Part shown: in pieces, positions 6,206-8,779 of the stretch
Layout: each line of letters starts with the position of its first letter
Position numbering within the stretch: the stretch's first letter is position 1
Made by a program: the position numbers and the translations under genes
The notes under the pieces: model-generated
Database searches by the model: none
What the model was told of the DNA's origin: nothing
Seen by the model: only the letters and a program-made list of their open reading frames with translations
Assembly (NCBI GenBank): GCA_934515035.1
Contig: CAKSXP010000067.1
Coordinates: 1 to 8,779, forward strand
Reading direction: 5' to 3'
DNA length: 8,779 nt
Origin: an uncultured Oscillospiraceae bacterium
GTDB lineage: Bacteria > Bacillota > Clostridia > Oscillospirales > Oscillospiraceae

Positions 6206-7384
6206 TCATTTTTTGATCTCTCCCGCTTTTATAAGCGAGAACTTTGTAACTGCAGGCCCGATAAGCTCATAAATAAGCGTTGCGCACAAGACGACCGCGC
6301 GTATCTGGGAGCCGTATTCCGGCACTACCTGGGTCGCGAGCAGAGACAGACCGATCGCAACGCCGGCCTGCGGTATGAGCGCCGGTCCGAGATACTTTCT
6401 GATGTTGCTGTCGGCCCTGCACATAACGGCGCCGAGAAGCGCGCCGGTGTATTTTCCCAGGACTCGCATGATGATATATATAACGCCTACAACGCCTATC
6501 GTCGGGAGCACCGAAAGCTGGAGCTCCGCGCCGGATACCATGAAAAACAGCATGAATATCGGCGGCGTGAAAGCGTCCACCAGGCCCATCGCCTCGGTGC
6601 TGTATGCGGATGTATTGGCAAGAGCAGCACCCATGGCCATGCACAGCAGCAGGGATGACAATCCAAGCCACGTTGCGATTCCGACTCCAAGCAGGACAAA
6701 CGCGATGGATACGATGAGTTTATCGCTTTTGACCTTGAGCCAGCCGAGCGGGAATCGGAGCAGAAAGCCGAGCACAAGGCCGATCAGCACCGCGCCGCCC
6801 AGCTCTATTACCGGGGACAGCAGCGTTGCCGCAAGGCTTCCCGACGCGCTGTTTTCAAGCGCTCCGGCGACCGCAACGGCAATGCCGAACAATATTAGCG
6901 CCACGGCGTCGTCCAGTGCAACGACGGAAAGCAGCGTGTCCGTGACCGGTCCCTTCGCCTTATACTGGCGTATGACCATGATCGTTGCCGCCGGAGCCGT
7001 TGCCGCGGCTATCGCGCCGAGCACCAGCGAAAAAGGCAGAGAGTACCTTGCGATCAGCATGGCGACGATAACAAACAGGACCGCAACAAAGGATTCCATA
7101 AACGCTATCACGATCGGCGTTACTCCGACCTTTTTGAAATAGTCGAGCTTGAACTCGCCGCCGACGGAAAAGGCGATAAAACCGAGAGCCATCTCGGATA
7201 TCAGATCGAGTCCGGAAAGCGTCTCCGCATCGACAAGGTTCAGAACGCTCGGGCCTATGATAAGGCCCGCTACAAGATAGCCGGTCACATTCGGCAGTCT
7301 GCAAAGCCTTGCAAGCCATGCAAAAAACAATCCCAGCGCAAGCATTGAGCCAAGGATCAGAAATGTATTCAGCGCCGTTGTCAT
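6206..7384 (-). CDS. CPA2-type cation/proton antiporter
   Basis: A 392-residue membrane protein of the sodium/hydrogen exchanger (CPA2, KefB/GerN-like) family with about 12-13 hydrophobic segments. Family features seen: the N-terminal LPNVTGYLVAGLIIGPSVL (30-48), the unwound-helix region ATAPAATI (128-135), and LDDA with D158/D159, the acidic pair that binds the cation and proton in this family. It exchanges a monovalent cation (sodium or potassium) for protons; which one cannot be read here. It ends at about residue 392 with a short basic tail and has no TrkA-N/RCK domain, unlike the longer KefB/KefC proteins, so gating would need a separate subunit. Its ATG overlaps the stop of the upstream PII-like gene (ATGA), making that protein the natural candidate. 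Confidence 0.9.
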   Translation of the reverse strand: MTTALNTFLILGSMLALGLFFAWLARLCRLPNVTGYLVAGLIIGPSVLNLVDAETLSGLDLISEMALGFIAFSVGGEFKLDYFKKVGVTPIVIAFMESFVAVLFVIVAMLIARYSLPFSLVLGAIAAATAPAATIMVIRQYKAKGPVTDTLLSVVALDDAVALILFGIAVAVAGALENSASGSLAATLLSPVIELGGAVLIGLVLGFLLRFPLGWLKVKSDKLIVSIAFVLLGVGIATWLGLSSLLLCMAMGAALANTSAYSTEAMGLVDAFTPPIFMLFFMVSGAELQLSVLPTIGVVGVIYIIMRVLGKYTGALLGAVMCRADSNIRKYLGPALIPQAGVAIGLSLLATQVVPEYGSQIRAVVLCATLIYELIGPAVTKFSLIKAGEIKK

Positions 7385-7755
7385 TTGTCTATGCCAAGTC
7401 CTTCCGAATATGATACCGGCACGCAGAACATGACGCCCGTGTCGGGTTTGTCAAGGCCGCCGGTCGCGCGGTTCACGATTTCGGAGATAACGGGAAGCGC
7501 GGGTTCGTTGATGACCATCAGAACCGTTTTGCTCTCCTTATGTGTGGGATCGAGCAGGCTGCGCAGCGAGCCGATAAAGCTGTATGCCGCGTTGCTCTCC
7601 ATCATGCTGTGTGCAATTCCGCGGCTGTCGAGAATGGTCGCACCGGTTATGCCCTTGTCGGCCAGTCCGTCCATTATCTCCTTGAGGCACTCGACCTTGT
7701 TGAGTATGAGCACCAGAAGCTGATACCCTCTCCTGTTATCGTTTTCAGTCTGCAT
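7381..7755 (-). CDS. Single-domain PII-like protein paired with the antiporter
   Basis: A 124-residue soluble protein with the PII-like pattern: first strand YQLLVLILNKVE (11-22), helix with a GITGATILDSRGIAH turn (35-49) at the T-loop position, then a long loop or helix (MMESNAAYSFIGSLRSLLDPTHKES), strand KTVLMVI (about 76-82), and the final TGVMFCVPV strand. Length is that of a single PII domain. The loop sequence does not resemble GlnB/GlnK. It resembles the domains of the tandem protein at 5440-6108 in order and motifs, but the two are clearly diverged. The ATG at 7755 is chosen because an in-frame TGA lies just upstream; GGGAG is about 12 nt away. It overlaps the aminopeptidase by 11 nt and the antiporter by 4 nt, so expression is coupled to both. 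Likely role (inference): ligand-dependent regulator of the antiporter. Confidence 0.75.
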   Translation of the reverse strand: MQTENDNRRGYQLLVLILNKVECLKEIMDGLADKGITGATILDSRGIAHSMMESNAAYSFIGSLRSLLDPTHKESKTVLMVINEPALPVISEIVNRATGGLDKPDTGVMFCVPVSYSEGLGIDK

Positions 7756-8779
7756 AAACGGACTTCACTCCCTTATAAGTCATATAGCAGTCAAACTTTG
7801 CTACAGTCTCATACGGTGCGTGCATGGAGAGAACGGGAACTCCCGCGTCGATAGTGTCGATATTCCGCTTTGCCATATACATTGCGACAGTTCCTCCGCC
7901 GCCCTGATCGACCTTGCCGAGCTCCGCCATCTGCCAGATGACGCCGGTTTTCTCGAAAAGTCCGCGCAGATAGCCCACGATCTCGGCCGAAGCGTCGTTG
8001 CTGCCGGATTTGCCGCGCGCACCCGTGAACTTGCACAGACCTACGCCGTAGTTGAGCTTTGCGCTGTTGCGCTTCTCGCTGACCTCGGGGAAGTTCGGGT
8101 CAAAGCCGTTGCAGACATCGGCGGAGATGCACAGGCTCTTTTCAAAGCAGTGGCTGATGCTGACATTCTGGGTATCGCAGATATCCTGCATGAAGGTCTC
8201 AAACACCTGGCTCTGCATTCCGGATACGCCCTCGGAGCCGATCTCTTCCTTGTCCGCAAGCACGCAGACAGCCGTACGGCGAGGCATCTCGGTATCAAAT
8301 ATCGCAGCGAGCTCCGCATAGGCACAGACCCTGTCGTCGTGGCCGTAGCCCGCTATAAGGCTGCGGTCAATGCCCATATCGCGCACATCCATTGCGGGAA
8401 CTGCCTCGAGCTCCGCGGAGAGGAAGTCCTCCTCCGTGATCCCGTATCTGTCGGCAAGCAGGCTCATAACGGTGAGCTTCACCCTGTCGCTGCCGTCGTC
8501 CGCATAGGGCACGCTTCCGATGAGAAGATTCAGGTTCTCGCCGGGTATTGCTTCAGCCAGACTCTTTTTATTCTGGTCCGCGGCCAGATGCGGCAGAAGG
8601 TCGGTTATGACAAATATCGGGTCGTCCTTATCGCGTCCAATGACGATCTCAACGGTGCGTCCGTCCTTCAGTGCGACAACGCCGTGCAGCTCGAGCGGTA
8701 TCGCGGTCCACTGATATTTCTTGATGCCGCCGTAATAGTGGGTCTTGAAGTAGCACAGCTCCGAGTCCTCGTACAGCGG
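7745..8779 (-). CDS. M18 family aminopeptidase, N-terminus beyond window
   Basis: Cytosolic zinc metalloaminopeptidase; 344 C-terminal residues are visible, and the family is about 430-470 long, so about 100 N-terminal residues (with the first metal-binding His) are missing. The open frame continues to the right edge. Visible family features, numbered from the edge: THYYGGIKKYQW (18-29), DLLPHLA, GENLNLLIGS, GYGHDDRVC (144-152; a metal-bridging Asp), DKEEIGSEG (176-184; catalytic Glu and metal ligand), SADVCNGFDPNFP, and SMHAPYE with the late metal-binding His at about 320. The sequence style (SADV..FDPNFPEV..KRN, KFTGARGKSGSNDA) fits the clostridial aminopeptidase 1 subgroup rather than eukaryotic-type aspartyl aminopeptidase. 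The stop overlaps the start of the PII-like gene, so it is the upstream member of the PII-like/antiporter operon. A functional link to ion transport is not obvious. Confidence 0.92.
   Translation of the reverse strand, partial: PLYEDSELCYFKTHYYGGIKKYQWTAIPLELHGVVALKDGRTVEIVIGRDKDDPIFVITDLLPHLAADQNKKSLAEAIPGENLNLLIGSVPYADDGSDRVKLTVMSLLADRYGITEEDFLSAELEAVPAMDVRDMGIDRSLIAGYGHDDRVCAYAELAAIFDTEMPRRTAVCVLADKEEIGSEGVSGMQSQVFETFMQDICDTQNVSISHCFEKSLCISADVCNGFDPNFPEVSEKRNSAKLNYGVGLCKFTGARGKSGSNDASAEIVGYLRGLFEKTGVIWQMAELGKVDQGGGGTVAMYMAKRNIDTIDAGVPVLSMHAPYETVAKFDCYMTYKGVKSVYAD

Noticed and set aside
6375..7142. 255-residue plus-strand frame
   Set aside because: Antisense to the antiporter; Ser/Thr/Ala-rich shadow without motifs or SD.

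Overview
The window looks like an ordinary stretch of chromosome from a moderately GC-rich Firmicute, most likely a clostridial lineage. The main pointers are a SpoIIIE/FtsK translocase close to a TepA-type ClpP-fold protease (neighbours in Bacillus too), an M18 aminopeptidase of the clostridial type, strong purine-rich Shine-Dalgarno (SD) sites, and use of TTG and possibly ATA as start codons. I see no insertion sequence, CRISPR array, phage gene, tRNA or rRNA. The assignment is inference from gene content.

Left block, minus strand (1-3692): the order of transcription is tepA (ClpP-class protease), uppP (undecaprenyl-diphosphatase), then ftsK/spoIIIE, which runs off the left edge. uppP and ftsK are only 12 nt apart and are probably co-transcribed. 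These genes serve envelope synthesis and chromosome segregation.

Divergent regulatory region (3693-3910): this holds a near-consensus promoter pointing right (TTGATT, 17 nt, TATAAT) and an approximately 100-nt 5' leader. The leader contains a long-range 11-bp stem enclosing a second hairpin and ends directly at a strong SD.

Middle block, plus strand (3911-6108): a polytopic membrane protein made of two tandem DUF1538 repeats, followed by a soluble protein made of two tandem PII-like domains. The two genes overlap by the four bases TTGA. The first gene seems to start at an ATA codon. A hairpin terminator follows.

Right block, minus strand (6206-8779): an M18 aminopeptidase (N-terminus outside the window), a single-domain PII-like protein and a CPA2-type cation/proton antiporter. 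All three overlap (11 nt and 4 nt), so they form one translationally coupled unit.

The striking theme is two converging transporter + PII-like modules: a double-lobed membrane protein with a double-lobed PII-like partner, and an antiporter lacking any visible C-terminal regulatory domain with a single PII-like partner. The plausible reading is PII-like, nucleotide-responsive gating of two membrane transport systems. The transported substrates and effectors cannot be read from the sequence.
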